This document shows, in pieces, positions 33,769 to 41,665 of a DNA stretch of 64,000 bases. The notes under the pieces are model-generated. The model was not told where the DNA came from, made no database searches, and was given only the letters and a program-made list of their open reading frames with translations. Position numbers and translations under genes: made by a program. The first letter of the stretch is position 1; every line of letters begins with the position of its first letter. The stretch is from Burkholderiaceae bacterium (lineage in GTDB: Bacteria > Pseudomonadota > Gammaproteobacteria > Burkholderiales > Burkholderiaceae_C): positions 434,001-498,000 of the forward strand of contig JACKLI010000001.1 in NCBI GenBank assembly GCA_024235995.1, read 5' to 3'.

Positions 33769-34443
33769 ATGCCCGATCAGCCCACCCCCGCGCACCTGGC
33801 GCCCACCGCCGCCATCGACAGCCAGCATCCCGCCGTGCAGGCCTTTGCCCGCGAGCATGCGCAGGGCAGCACCGAGCGCGAGCGCGCCGTGGCCCTGGTG
33901 CACGCGGTGCGCGACGGCTTTCGCTACGACCCCTACCGCATCGACCTCTCGCCCCACGGCATGCGCGCCAGCACGGTGCTGGCCAACGGCTACGGCTGGT
34001 GCGTGCCCAAGGCGGTGCTGCTGGCGGCGGTGGCGCGCGCGGCCGGCATCCCGGCGCGGCTGGGCTTTGCCGACGTGCGCAACCACCTGTCGACCGAGCG
34101 CATGCGGCAAACGATGAAGACCGATCTGTTCATCTGGCACGGCTACACCGAGCTGTGGCTGGATGGCGCCTGGCGCAAGGCCACGCCGGCGTTCAACATC
34201 GAGCTGTGCCAGAAGTTCGGCCTGCTGCCGCTGGACTTCGACGGCGTGCACGACTCGATCTACCACGCCTTCGACGCCAGCGGCCAGCGGCACATGGAAT
34301 ACGTCAACCAGCGCGGCGCCTTCGACGACCTGCCGCTGGAGCGCATCACCGCCGACTTCCACCAGGTCTACGGCGCCTGGATGCAGGGCGCGGGCGCGAA
34401 CAGCGACTTTCTGGCCGACGTGGCGCGGGAGGGCGCGCGCTGA
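33769..34443 (+). CDS. transglutaminase-like cysteine peptidase-fold protein
   Basis: The 224-residue protein carries a transglutaminase-like core with Cys78 in GYGWCVPKAVLLAAVARAAG, His124 in FIWHGYTELW and Asp132 in LDGAWRKA, the expected triad order. There is no signal peptide, so it acts in the cytoplasm. The family includes peptidases and amidases; no specific substrate is known for this subgroup. It starts 29 bases after trkH on the same strand and converges on the amidase gene with a 19-base gap. No terminator is obvious between them. Confidence 0.85.
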   Translation: MPDQPTPAHLAPTAAIDSQHPAVQAFAREHAQGSTERERAVALVHAVRDGFRYDPYRIDLSPHGMRASTVLANGYGWCVPKAVLLAAVARAAGIPARLGFADVRNHLSTERMRQTMKTDLFIWHGYTELWLDGAWRKATPAFNIELCQKFGLLPLDFDGVHDSIYHAFDASGQRHMEYVNQRGAFDDLPLERITADFHQVYGAWMQGAGANSDFLADVAREGAR

Positions 34444-34462
34444 GCGAAGCCGGTCTTCGGGC

Positions 34463-35821
34463 TCAGCGCGTGGTGACGAGCACGCGCTCCAGCGCCTCGC
34501 CCAGCGCCAGCACCTCGTGGTCGCGCCCGCCGGCGGCCGCCAGCATCAGGCCCACCGGCGCCTCGCCTTCGGCATGGCAGGGCAGCGACAGCGCGCAGCC
34601 GTCCAGGAAGTTGATCAGCGCGCAGTTGCGCAGCAGCTGACCGTTGGTGGCAAAAAAAGCCGCGTCGCTGGCCTGCAGATCGGCGATGCGCGGCGCGGCG
34701 ATGGGCACGGTGGGCAGCAGCAGCGCGTCATGGCCGGCGATGCGCCGCTCCACCTGCGCGATCCAGCGCGGGCGCGCGGCCAGCAGGTCGATGTAGTCGG
34801 CCACATTCATGTTCTCGCCGCCGCGGATGCGCAGGGCCACGCGCGGGTCGTAGTCGGCCTCGTGCGCGTTCAGCAGCGCGCGGTGCCAGGCCCAGGCCTC
34901 GGCGGCGGACAAGGTGCCGCGCGCGTTCAGGGCCGCCAGTTCGGCAAACTCGGGCACGGCCAGGCGGGTGATGCGCGCGCCGGCGGCGGACAGGCGGGCC
35001 AGCGCGCGCTCGAAGGCGGCGGCCACCGTGGCATCCAGGCCATCGAGCACCACGGTTTCGGGCACGGCCAGGCGCAGGCCAGCCACCTCGCGCCGGGCGG
35101 GCGCGGGCACGGCCTGGCCAGCCAGGATGGCGTCGGTGATGGCGCAGCAGCGCACGCTGGCGCCCAGCGGGCCGACCGAGTCGAGCGAGGTGGACAGCGG
35201 CAGCGCCCCGTCGGTGGGCACGCGCCGCTGCGTCGGCTTGAAGCCCGTCAGGCCGCACAGCGCGGAGGGGATGCGCACCGAGCCGCCGGTGTCGCTGCCG
35301 ATGGCCACCGCTGCCATGCCGTCGGTCACCGACACCGCCGCGCCGCTGCTGGAGCCGCCCGGAATGCGCCGCGTGGCGCGATCCCACGGGTTGGCCGGCG
35401 TGCCGTGGTGCGGGTTGATGCCCACGCCCGAGAAAGCGAACTCGCTCATGTTGGTGCGCCCGACGATCACCGCGCCGGCGGCGATCAGGCGGTCGATGAC
35501 CGGGGCGTTGCACGTGGCAGGTGCGGCATCCTGCAACACTTTGGAGCCGGCGGTGGTGACTTCGCCCGCCACGTCGAACAGGTCCTTGATGGAGACCGGG
35601 ATGCCCTCCAGCGGCGAGCGCACCATGCCGGCGGCGCGCAGCAGGTCGCTGGCGCGGGCGATGGCCAGCGCGCGCTCGGCGCTCAGGCGGGTGAACACGC
35701 GCGGGCCTTCGCCGGCGGCGTCCTGTGCGCGCGCCAGCGCGGCCTCGGTCAGGGCCTGCGCGCTGGTGCGGCCGGCGGCCAGGTCGGCGGCGAGTTGTTC
35801 GAGGGTGGGCAGATTGGTCAT
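34463..35821 (-). CDS. amidase signature family amidase
   Basis: The 452-residue enzyme hydrolyses an amide bond with the Ser-cisSer-Lys triad: Lys79 in PVSIKDLFD, Ser157 in RIPGGSSSGAA and Ser181 in GSDTGGSVRIP. The spacing equals that of known family members. It is closest in style to the AtzF/allophanate-hydrolase-like and indole-acetamide-like amidases, but the substrate cannot be told. A repeat copy fills the gap to metW upstream. It lies downstream of metX-metW on the same strand, possibly by chance. Confidence 0.92.
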   Translation of the reverse strand: MTNLPTLEQLAADLAAGRTSAQALTEAALARAQDAAGEGPRVFTRLSAERALAIARASDLLRAAGMVRSPLEGIPVSIKDLFDVAGEVTTAGSKVLQDAAPATCNAPVIDRLIAAGAVIVGRTNMSEFAFSGVGINPHHGTPANPWDRATRRIPGGSSSGAAVSVTDGMAAVAIGSDTGGSVRIPSALCGLTGFKPTQRRVPTDGALPLSTSLDSVGPLGASVRCCAITDAILAGQAVPAPARREVAGLRLAVPETVVLDGLDATVAAAFERALARLSAAGARITRLAVPEFAELAALNARGTLSAAEAWAWHRALLNAHEADYDPRVALRIRGGENMNVADYIDLLAARPRWIAQVERRIAGHDALLLPTVPIAAPRIADLQASDAAFFATNGQLLRNCALINFLDGCALSLPCHAEGEAPVGLMLAAAGGRDHEVLALGEALERVLVTTR

Positions 35822-35823
35822 TT

Positions 35824-35872
35824 TTTGATAGCTTTTTGCGCTTGTTGCATGCGGGCTAGAGGCCTATTTATC
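35824..35872 (+). repeat. 49-bp interspersed repeat, reference copy
   Basis: The clearest copy in the window: TTTGATAGCT, TTTTGCGCTTG, GCGGGCTAGAGGCCT and a final ATTTATC. It lies directly upstream of the amidase gene, on the 5' side of its start codon, and may contain part of its promoter or leader. The other copies at 1649, 3669, 7101 and 20812 were compared with this one. Confidence 0.7.
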
Positions 35873-35912
35873 TTGAAATCCGGTCCAGCCAGACCCTCGC
35901 TGGCGCGCTGGC

Positions 35913-36494
35913 CTAGCGCTGCAGCTTGAACACCGCCGTGCCGGCCAGCAGGTTGGGCCAGCGGCGCACCACGCGCTGCTCGTCCAGGCCAAAGGCGTCC
36001 AGCACCGTCAGGCCGTTCTTGCCGGCCAGCACCTCGAAATCCTTGAAGGTGCCGACGCGGATGTTGGGCGTGTCGTACCACTCGTAGGGCAGGCGCGCGG
36101 TCACCGGCATGCGCCCGCGCAGCACCGACAGGCGGTTGGCCCAGTGCGCGAAGTTGGGAAAGGCGACGATGCCCACGCGGCCCACGCGCACGGTCTCGCG
36201 CAGCATGACCTCGGCGTTGCGCAGGTGCTGCAGGGTGTTGATCTGCAGCACCACGTCGAAGCTCTGGTCGGCAAAGGACGCCAGGCCCTGGTGCAGGTTG
36301 ACCTGCAGCACGTTGACGCCGCGGCGCACGCAGGCCAGCACGTTGGCGTCGTCGATGTCGATACCGTAGCCGGTGCAGCCCTTGTCGCGCGTCAGCTGCT
36401 GCAGCAGCGCGCCGTCGCCGCAGCCCAGGTCGAGCACGTGGCTGCCCTGGGGCACCAGCTGGGCGATGGTGTTCAGCAGTTGCAGGTCGCTCAC
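35913..36494 (-). CDS. metW: methionine biosynthesis protein MetW
   Basis: MetW is a methyltransferase-fold protein required with MetX for homoserine acylation in many proteobacteria. The 193-residue protein has the SAM-binding motif VLDLGCGDGALLQQL, GIDIDDANVLACVRRGV and the family-specific FPNFAHWANRLSVLRGRMP and WYDTPNIR. Its start overlaps the metX stop by four bases, the usual arrangement, so both share the riboswitch-controlled transcript. Confidence 0.95.
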   Translation of the reverse strand: MSDLQLLNTIAQLVPQGSHVLDLGCGDGALLQQLTRDKGCTGYGIDIDDANVLACVRRGVNVLQVNLHQGLASFADQSFDVVLQINTLQHLRNAEVMLRETVRVGRVGIVAFPNFAHWANRLSVLRGRMPVTARLPYEWYDTPNIRVGTFKDFEVLAGKNGLTVLDAFGLDEQRVVRRWPNLLAGTAVFKLQR

Positions 36495-37633
36495 GCCCGT
36501 GCTCCCGAAATGCTTTCAAAATAAGAGCGGACGACGCCCATGTAGCGCGGGTCATCGAGCAAAAAGGCATCGTGCCCATGGGGCGCGTCGATCTCCGCGT
36601 AGCTGACGGCGCGGCGGTTTTCCAGCAGCGCCTTGACGATCTCGCGCGAGCGCGCGGGGGCAAAGCGCCAGTCGGTGGAAAAGCTCACCAGCAAAAACTT
36701 GCAGGCGGCTCGCGCCAGCGCCCGCGTCAGGTCGCCGCCAAAGGCGCGCGCGGGGTCGAAGTAGTCCAGCGCGCGCGTGATCAGCAGGTAGGTGTTGGCG
36801 TCGAAGTATTCGCTGAACTTGTCGCCCTGGTAGCGCAGGTAGCTCTCGATCTGGAACTCCACGTCCTGCGTGCTGTATCGGTAGCCGCTGGTGTTGTCGA
36901 GCACGGCCTGCCGCAGCTCTCGTCCAAACTTCTCGTTCATCACATCGTCTGAAAGATAGGTGATGTGGCCGATCATGCGGGCGATGCGCAGGCCGCGCCG
37001 GGGCAGCACGCCGTGCTCGTAGAAGTGGCCGCCGTGAAAGTCCGGGTCGGTCACGATGGCGCGGCGCGCCACCTCGTTGAAGGCGATGTTCTCGGCGCTC
37101 AGGTTGGGCGCGCTGGCCACCACCACGGCGTGGCGCACGCGCTCGGGGTATTGCAGCGTCCAGCTGAGCGCCTGCATGCCGCCCAGGCTGCCGCCCATCA
37201 CGGCCGCCAGCTGGTGCACGCCCAGTTCGTCCAGCAGCCGCGCCTGCGCGTCGACCCAGTCTTCCACCGTCATGACCGGAAAGTCCGCGCCGTACACGCG
37301 CCCGGTGTCGGGGTTGACGTGCATGGGCCCGGTGGAGCCGAAGCACGAGCCCAGGTTGTTGATGCCGATGACGAAGAAGCGCTCGGTGTCCACCGGCTTG
37401 CCGGGGCCGATCATGTTGTCCCACCAGCCTTCGCTCCTGTCCTGTCCGGCGTAGCGGCCGGCCACGTGGTGCGAGGCGTTGAGCGCGTGGCAGATCAGCA
37501 CCGCGTTGTCGCGCGCGGCGTTGAGCCGGCCGTAGGTCTCGTAGCTGAGGTCGTAGCCGCGGATCGAGGCGCCGCTTTGCAGCGGCAGCGGGGCCTCGAA
37601 GCGCAGGCTGTGCGGCTGGACGATGAATGACAT
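36491..37633 (-). CDS. metX: homoserine O-acyltransferase
   Basis: MetX acylates homoserine in the first committed step of methionine synthesis. The 380-residue alpha/beta hydrolase-fold protein has the nucleophile Ser149 in AAVMGGSLGGMQ and the catalytic Asp and His in EIDAPHGHDAF. YETYGRLNAARDNAVLICHA and GINNLGSCFGSTGP are family signatures. Whether acetyl- or succinyl-CoA is used cannot be told by eye; betaproteobacterial MetX with MetW often prefers succinyl-CoA. The ATG at 37633 is directly preceded by the T-run of a terminator hairpin, leaving no normal ribosome binding site, and by a SAM-II riboswitch. Confidence 0.95.
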   Translation of the reverse strand: MSFIVQPHSLRFEAPLPLQSGASIRGYDLSYETYGRLNAARDNAVLICHALNASHHVAGRYAGQDRSEGWWDNMIGPGKPVDTERFFVIGINNLGSCFGSTGPMHVNPDTGRVYGADFPVMTVEDWVDAQARLLDELGVHQLAAVMGGSLGGMQALSWTLQYPERVRHAVVVASAPNLSAENIAFNEVARRAIVTDPDFHGGHFYEHGVLPRRGLRIARMIGHITYLSDDVMNEKFGRELRQAVLDNTSGYRYSTQDVEFQIESYLRYQGDKFSEYFDANTYLLITRALDYFDPARAFGGDLTRALARAACKFLLVSFSTDWRFAPARSREIVKALLENRRAVSYAEIDAPHGHDAFLLDDPRYMGVVRSYFESISGARA

Positions 37634-37674
37634 AAAAAAACCCGGCTCGCCAAAGAGGCGGAAAGCCGGGGTTT
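37634..37674 (-). terminator. intrinsic terminator/attenuator abutting the metX start
   Basis: On the minus strand AAACCCCGGCT and AGCCGGGTTT form a stem (one bulged C) followed by seven T residues that run straight into the metX ATG. It lies directly after the SAM-II aptamer, so it is the expected expression platform. Its 3' end also replaces the region where a ribosome binding site should be. Confidence 0.85.
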
Positions 37675-37681
37675 GCGCTTG

Positions 37682-37738
37682 TCCGTCTTTAGCTGCATTT
37701 GTAAAAGCGCCCGCAAGCAGGAAGCAAATCGGCGCTGG
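37682..37738 (-). ncRNA. SAM-II riboswitch upstream of metX
   Basis: On the minus strand the order AGCGCC-GATTTG, then GGCGCT, then ACAAATGCAGCTAAAG reproduces the SAM-II core. AGCGCC pairs with GGCGCT as stem P1. In the loop, CTGC can pair with the later GCAG and TCC with GGA, giving the H-type pseudoknot. The near-invariant GATTT and AAATGCAGCTAAA blocks match the known SAM-II aptamer. The expected effect is that S-adenosylmethionine lowers metX-metW expression. SAM-II is best known in alphaproteobacteria. Confidence 0.85.
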
Positions 37739-37746
37739 GAAAGGCC

Positions 37747-37780
37747 AGTATAGCGCCGCCCACCTTGCCCGGATACCGGG
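37747..37780 (-). promoter_or_regulatory. metX promoter -10 with overlapping palindrome
   Basis: On the minus strand TATACT (37747-37752) is a good -10 box placed about ten bases before the riboswitch. The -35 region is poor and coincides with the perfect inverted repeat CCCGGTATCCGGG (37768-37780), which may bind a regulator. Confidence 0.55.
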
Positions 37781-37936
37781 TGAGGCGATGATCCCGCCCG
37801 GCGCCGCTGGCATGGCCGGTGTTGCGCACAAGCAACGGCTCCGCACCCCGACAGAAGGCCGGCGCCATGGGCGCTGCCCCCTAGCCGGCCGTCCAACCGA
37901 ATACCCGACTGAATAAAAAGGTTGATTTTTTCATGC

Positions 37937-37987
37937 TTGACGACGGGATTTCTGACGCATAATCGCGCGGGTGTGCACCCTGCACAC
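37937..37987 (+). promoter_or_regulatory. promoter and 5' hairpin of the RRM protein gene
   Basis: TTGACG (37937-37942) and CATAAT (37958-37963), 15 bases apart, form a candidate sigma-70 promoter. The predicted transcript begins with the perfect hairpin GTGTGCA-CCC-TGCACAC (37971-37987) and has a leader of about 155 bases. Long structured leaders are common for cold-induced RNA-binding proteins. The rest of the leader shows no gene. Confidence 0.5.
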
Positions 37988-38125
37988 ATTCTCAAACATT
38001 CAACCCTTGTTTGATCCTGCGGTGAAAGCAGTCAGTTTCCCTTCGCTCTCAGCCTTGAGCAGCTTCGTCGAAGGCGTTTTGCGGACTCCATCGCTTTTTT
38101 ATTGTTCTTGAGGAGTCCCAGTTCG

Positions 38126-38623
38126 ATGGGCAACAAACTTTACGTCGGCAACCTGCCGTATTCCGTGCGTGACCAGGATCTCGAGCAGGCCTTTGGCCAG
38201 TTCGGTGCCGTCACCAGCGCCAAAGTCATGATGGAGCGCGACACCGGCCGCTCCAAGGGCTTTGGTTTTGTCGAGATGGGCAGCGACGACGAAGCTCAGG
38301 CCGCCATCAACGGCATGAACGGCCAGCCCCTGGGCGGCCGCAACGTGGTGGTGAACGAAGCGCGCCCGATGGAGCCGCGCCCCCCGCGCAGCGGTGGTGG
38401 CGGCTACGGCGGCGGTGGCTATGGTGGTGGCGGCGGCGGTGGCTACGGCGGCGGTCGCCGCGAAGGTGGCTACGGCGGCGGCGGTGCCCCGCGTGAAGGC
38501 GGCTACGGCGGCGGTCGCCGCGAAGGCGGCGGCGGCCATGACGGCGGCTTTCGCAGCCCCTACGGCAGCGGCCCGCGCGGCGGTGGCCGCCGTGAAGGCG
38601 GTGGCGGTCGCGACGACTATTGA
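38126..38623 (+). CDS. RRM-type glycine-rich RNA-binding protein
   Basis: The 165-residue protein has one RNA recognition motif (residues about 3-80) with RNP2 LYVGNLPY and RNP1 KGFGFVEM, followed by a tail of GGGGYGG and GRREGG-type repeats. Such proteins bind single-stranded RNA and are often cold-induced in cyanobacteria and betaproteobacteria. AGGAG precedes the ATG at 38126. The long leader with a 5' hairpin and the strong terminator indicate a single-gene transcript. The glycine-rich tail is low-complexity and may vary in length between strains. Confidence 0.94.
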   Translation: MGNKLYVGNLPYSVRDQDLEQAFGQFGAVTSAKVMMERDTGRSKGFGFVEMGSDDEAQAAINGMNGQPLGGRNVVVNEARPMEPRPPRSGGGGYGGGGYGGGGGGGYGGGRREGGYGGGGAPREGGYGGGRREGGGGHDGGFRSPYGSGPRGGGRREGGGGRDDY

Positions 38624-38647
38624 TCCGGCAGCGCCGTAGATCGTGCC

Positions 38648-38672
38648 AAGGGCTCCTTCGGGAGCCCTTTTT
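38648..38672 (+). terminator. intrinsic terminator of the RRM protein gene
   Basis: AAGGGCTCC-TTC-GGGAGCCCTTTTT forms a 9-base stem with a T-run. The stop codon of the convergent SDR gene lies in the T-run. Confidence 0.92.
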
Positions 38673-39457
38673 CATTGCCCCGCCTGCCGCGCCTTGCGCG
38701 GGCGCCCCGCCAGCAAGCGGTCGAACAGCGCGTTGGGCAGCAGGCGCAGCAGCCTGGCCGCCACGCCCATGGGCCAGGGGATGACGCGGTAGCTGGCGCC
38801 CGCCGCGATGACACGCTGGGCCCGCCGGGCAAAGGCCTCGGGCGCCATCAGAAAGGGCATGGGGTAGCGGTTGCCGCGCGTGAGCGGCGTGTCGACGTAG
38901 CCGGGCAGCAGGGTGACCACGCGCACGCCGCTGCCACGCAGCTCGCCGCGCAGGCTTTCGCAGTAGCTGATGACGGCCGCCTTGCTGGCGCAGTAGGCGC
39001 CGTGGCCCGGCAGGCCGCGGATGCCGGCCACGCTGGCGATGCCCACCAGGGTGCCGCTGCCACGCTGGCGCATGGGCTCGATGAAGGGCTGGAAGCTGGC
39101 GGCCAGGCCCAGGTTGTTGGTGGCGAAGATGCGCGCCATGACTTGAAGGTCGCCGCGCACGGCGGTATCCACCCCGATGCTGATGCCGGCGTTGGCGATC
39201 ACCACGTCGGGCACGCCCTGCTGCGCCAGGCAGGCCTGGGCGGCCGCGACGATGGAATCCACCTGCGCCACGTCGGCCCCGTACACGCGCCAGCGCTCGC
39301 TGGCCCAGCCCTGGGCCTGGGCCCAGGCGCTCAAGTCGGCCGCGCGGCGCGCCACCAGGGCCAGGCGCCAGCCGTCCTGCGCATAGCGCCGGGCCAGCGC
39401 CTGGCCGATGCCGCTGGAAGCGCCGGTGATGAAGACCAGTCCAGGCGCCGCACTCAC
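38672..39457 (-). CDS. short-chain dehydrogenase/reductase
   Basis: The 261-residue oxidoreductase has the cofactor motif TGASSGIG, the NAG-containing VIANAGIS, catalytic Ser in GIASVAGIRGLPG and the AYCASKAA pair. The C-terminal 30 residues are rich in Arg and Leu (MGVAARLLRLLPNALFDRLL), a membrane-associating helix typical of classical SDR7C-like enzymes. It lies 10 bases after lptC on the same strand and could be part of the LPS-related unit, but nothing in the sequence shows a link to LPS. Substrate unknown. Confidence 0.9.
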   Translation of the reverse strand: MSAAPGLVFITGASSGIGQALARRYAQDGWRLALVARRAADLSAWAQAQGWASERWRVYGADVAQVDSIVAAAQACLAQQGVPDVVIANAGISIGVDTAVRGDLQVMARIFATNNLGLAASFQPFIEPMRQRGSGTLVGIASVAGIRGLPGHGAYCASKAAVISYCESLRGELRGSGVRVVTLLPGYVDTPLTRGNRYPMPFLMAPEAFARRAQRVIAAGASYRVIPWPMGVAARLLRLLPNALFDRLLAGRPRKARQAGQ

Positions 39458-39467
39458 TGGACGACCT

Positions 39468-40091
39468 TCAGCGCCGCGCCGGCTGGATCACGCCGCGCAC
39501 CTGGCCGACCAGGTTGGCCACGCCGCTTTGGTTGTCGTAGTCGAAGCGCTCGCCGGTAAAGCGGTCGGCGCCGCGCAGCAGCTCGACCGGCTGGTCGGAG
39601 CTGACGCGCTCGGCCTTGACCCAGGCGTGCAGGTATTCGCCGCGAAACTCCAGCCGCGGCGTGGCCCGGCCGCCCGGGCCGACGCTGGCCTCGCGCGCCA
39701 CCTGCGCCTGGCCGTAGAGCTGGATCTCGGAGCCGTCGCCATTGGACACGCCGCGATCGGCGCGGCCCACGGTGAGCTGGTTCTTCGGATCGAACGAGCG
39801 CACGCGCGGCTGGCTGACCTCCAGCGTGTCGGTGTCGGGATAGTGGTGGCCTTCGACGCCGCGCAGCTCGGAGGTCATGCGCCCGGCGGCGTCGAAGCTG
39901 CGCACCGCGAACGAGCGCATCTGGTAGTCGGGCTCGTGCGCCAGCGGGCGCGGCGGGCCGCTGGCGGCGGCGAAGTCGGGCGTGTGGCGCACCAGCCAGG
40001 CGGTGCCCAGGGCAAACAGCGCCATCATCAGCGCCGGCAGCCAGGCAAAGAACTGCTCCTTGCCGTGGCGCCACAGGCGGGCGCTGTTCAT
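39468..40091 (-). CDS. lptC: LPS export protein LptC
   Basis: LptC receives LPS from the LptFGB complex and passes it to LptA in the periplasm. The 207-residue protein has a single N-terminal membrane anchor (LPALMMALFALGTAWLV) and a periplasmic beta-jellyroll part with typical LptC elements (DYQMRSFAVRSFDAAGRMTSEL, GEYLHAW). The ATG at 40091 overlaps the kdsC stop by four bases, confirming the start. kdsD-kdsC-lptC is a standard LPS gene order; lptA and lptB would be expected next but an SDR gene follows here. Confidence 0.93.
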   Translation of the reverse strand: MNSARLWRHGKEQFFAWLPALMMALFALGTAWLVRHTPDFAAASGPPRPLAHEPDYQMRSFAVRSFDAAGRMTSELRGVEGHHYPDTDTLEVSQPRVRSFDPKNQLTVGRADRGVSNGDGSEIQLYGQAQVAREASVGPGGRATPRLEFRGEYLHAWVKAERVSSDQPVELLRGADRFTGERFDYDNQSGVANLVGQVRGVIQPARR

Positions 40092-40642
40092 GGCATGGGC
40101 CCCAGGTGCTGCTCGAGCAGGCGCCGATAGTGGCCGCCGGCCGCCAGCAGCAGGTCGCACAGCTCGCGCACCGCGCCCGCGCCGCCGGCCAGCGCGGTGA
40201 CGTGGGCGGCCAGCGCGCGCGCCTCGGTGTGGGCGTTGGCCGGCGCGCAGGCAAAACCGGCGTGGCGCAGCAGGGGCAGGTCGGGCCAGTCGTCGCCCAT
40301 GACGGCGGTCTGCGGCCAGCCGACGGCCAGCTGCCGCAACAGGGCCTGCGCGGCGGGCAGCTTGTCCTCGGTGCCCAGCCGGGCGTGCTGGATGCCCAGG
40401 GCCGCCAGGCGCTGGCGCAGCGCCGGCGAGTCGCGCCCCGAGATGACGCCCACCTGGATGCCCGCGCGCGCCAGCAGCTTCAGGCCATGGCCGTCCAGCG
40501 TGTGAAAGCGCTTGAGGACCTCGCCGCCCTCGCCGTAGTACAGGCCGCCGTCGGTCAGCACGCCATCGACGTCGAGCAGCAGCAGGCGCATGCCCTGCGC
40601 GCGCAGCAGCAGCTCGGGGGGCCAGGTTTGCGCGGCGCCCAT
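40088..40642 (-). CDS. kdsC: KDO-8-phosphate phosphatase
   Basis: KdsC releases KDO from KDO-8-phosphate for LPS inner core synthesis. The 184-residue HAD-family protein has motif I LLDVDGVLTDG (Asp24, Asp26), FHTLDGHGLKLL, motif II GVISGRDSPALRQR, and the acidic motif MGDDWPDLPLL. It overlaps kdsD upstream and lptC downstream, each by four bases, so the three genes are translated as one operon. All catalytic residues are present. Confidence 0.95.
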   Translation of the reverse strand: MGAAQTWPPELLLRAQGMRLLLLDVDGVLTDGGLYYGEGGEVLKRFHTLDGHGLKLLARAGIQVGVISGRDSPALRQRLAALGIQHARLGTEDKLPAAQALLRQLAVGWPQTAVMGDDWPDLPLLRHAGFACAPANAHTEARALAAHVTALAGGAGAVRELCDLLLAAGGHYRRLLEQHLGPMP

Positions 40643-41619
40643 CAGATCACTTTCGCCCGCATCAAATCGTTGGTGTTGAGGGCGCCCACCAGTTGGTCCG
40701 CGTCATCGGTCACCAGCAGCACCGTGATGCGGTGGCGCTCCATCTGCTCGGCGGCCGTGGCGGCCAGCGCGCTTTGGTTGATGGTGCGCGGCGAGGCGTG
40801 CATGACCTGGCCGGCGGTCAGCTGGCGCAGGTCGCGCCCGGTCTCGACCAGGCGGCGCAGGTCGCCGTCGGTGAAGATGCCCAGCACGCGGCCATGGGCG
40901 TCGACGATGGCCGAGGCGCCCAGGCCCTTGCGCGTCATCTCGCGCATCAGATCGCCAAAGGCCGCTTCGGGCCCGACGCGGGGCACGTCCTCGCCCGCGC
41001 GCATGAGGTCGAGCACGCGCGTGAGCAGGCGACGCCCTAAAGCGCCGCCGGGGTGCGAGCGGGCGAAGTCCTCGGCCTTGAAGCCGCGCGCGTCCAGCAG
41101 CGCCACGGCCAGCGCGTCGCCCAGGGCGAGCTGCGCGGTGGTGCTGGCGGTGGGCGCCAGGTTGAGCGGGCAAGCCTCCTTCTCGACGCCGCTGTCAAGC
41201 ACCACGTCGGCGTGGCGCGCCAGGGTGGAGCCGGCGTGCCCCGTCATGGCCACCAGCGGCGCGCCCAGGCGCCGCACCAGCGGCACCACGACGTTGAGCT
41301 CCTCGCTCTCGCCGCTGTTGGAAATGGCCAGCACCACGTCCACCGGCTTGATCATGCCCAGGTCGCCGTGGCTGGCCTCGGCCGGGTGCACGAACATGGC
41401 CGGGGTGCCGGTGGAGGCCAGCGTGGCGGCGATCTTGCGGCCCACGTGCCCGCTCTTGCCGATGCCCATGACGACCACGCGGCCGCGCACGTCCAGCATC
41501 AGCTGCACCGCCCGCACGAAGCCGTCGCCCAGGCGCTGCGCGAGCGCGCGCACGGCGTCGGCCTCGATGGCCAGCGCCTCGCGCGCCAGCCGAAGGGCCT
41601 GCTCGGGGTTGACGTTCAT
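40642..41619 (-). CDS. kdsD: arabinose-5-phosphate isomerase
   Basis: KdsD converts ribulose-5-phosphate to arabinose-5-phosphate, the KDO precursor. The 325-residue protein has an N-terminal SIS domain (VVVMGIGKSGHVGRKIAATLASTGTPA, SNSGESEEL, LNLAPTASTTAQLALGDALAV) and two C-terminal CBS domains (from about residue 205). I chose the ATG at 41619, the common family start. It is first in the kdsD-kdsC-lptC unit and divergent from the antiporter gene with a 46-base gap that must hold both promoters. Confidence 0.95.
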   Translation of the reverse strand: MNVNPEQALRLAREALAIEADAVRALAQRLGDGFVRAVQLMLDVRGRVVVMGIGKSGHVGRKIAATLASTGTPAMFVHPAEASHGDLGMIKPVDVVLAISNSGESEELNVVVPLVRRLGAPLVAMTGHAGSTLARHADVVLDSGVEKEACPLNLAPTASTTAQLALGDALAVALLDARGFKAEDFARSHPGGALGRRLLTRVLDLMRAGEDVPRVGPEAAFGDLMREMTRKGLGASAIVDAHGRVLGIFTDGDLRRLVETGRDLRQLTAGQVMHASPRTINQSALAATAAEQMERHRITVLLVTDDADQLVGALNTNDLMRAKVI

Positions 41620-41665
41620 GCGCCAAATTCTATCGGGCGCCCCGATCGGTGCACTACCATGGGGC

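Noticed and set aside
37795..37936. Possible extra gene or leader peptide in the metX-RRM gap
   Set aside because: No frame with a ribosome binding site and plausible composition was found; apart from a short GTTGC/GCAAC inverted repeat nothing is visible.
38394..38675. Open frames on both strands in the glycine-rich tail of the RRM gene
   Set aside because: They are mirror translations of the low-complexity GGC-rich tail, without start signals or domains.
40106..41665. Long N-terminal extension of the antiporter frame across kdsC and kdsD
   Set aside because: The frame is open by chance opposite real genes; the family start MSSLELTLLYLLAAVLG at 41666 follows directly and the extension has no membrane segment.
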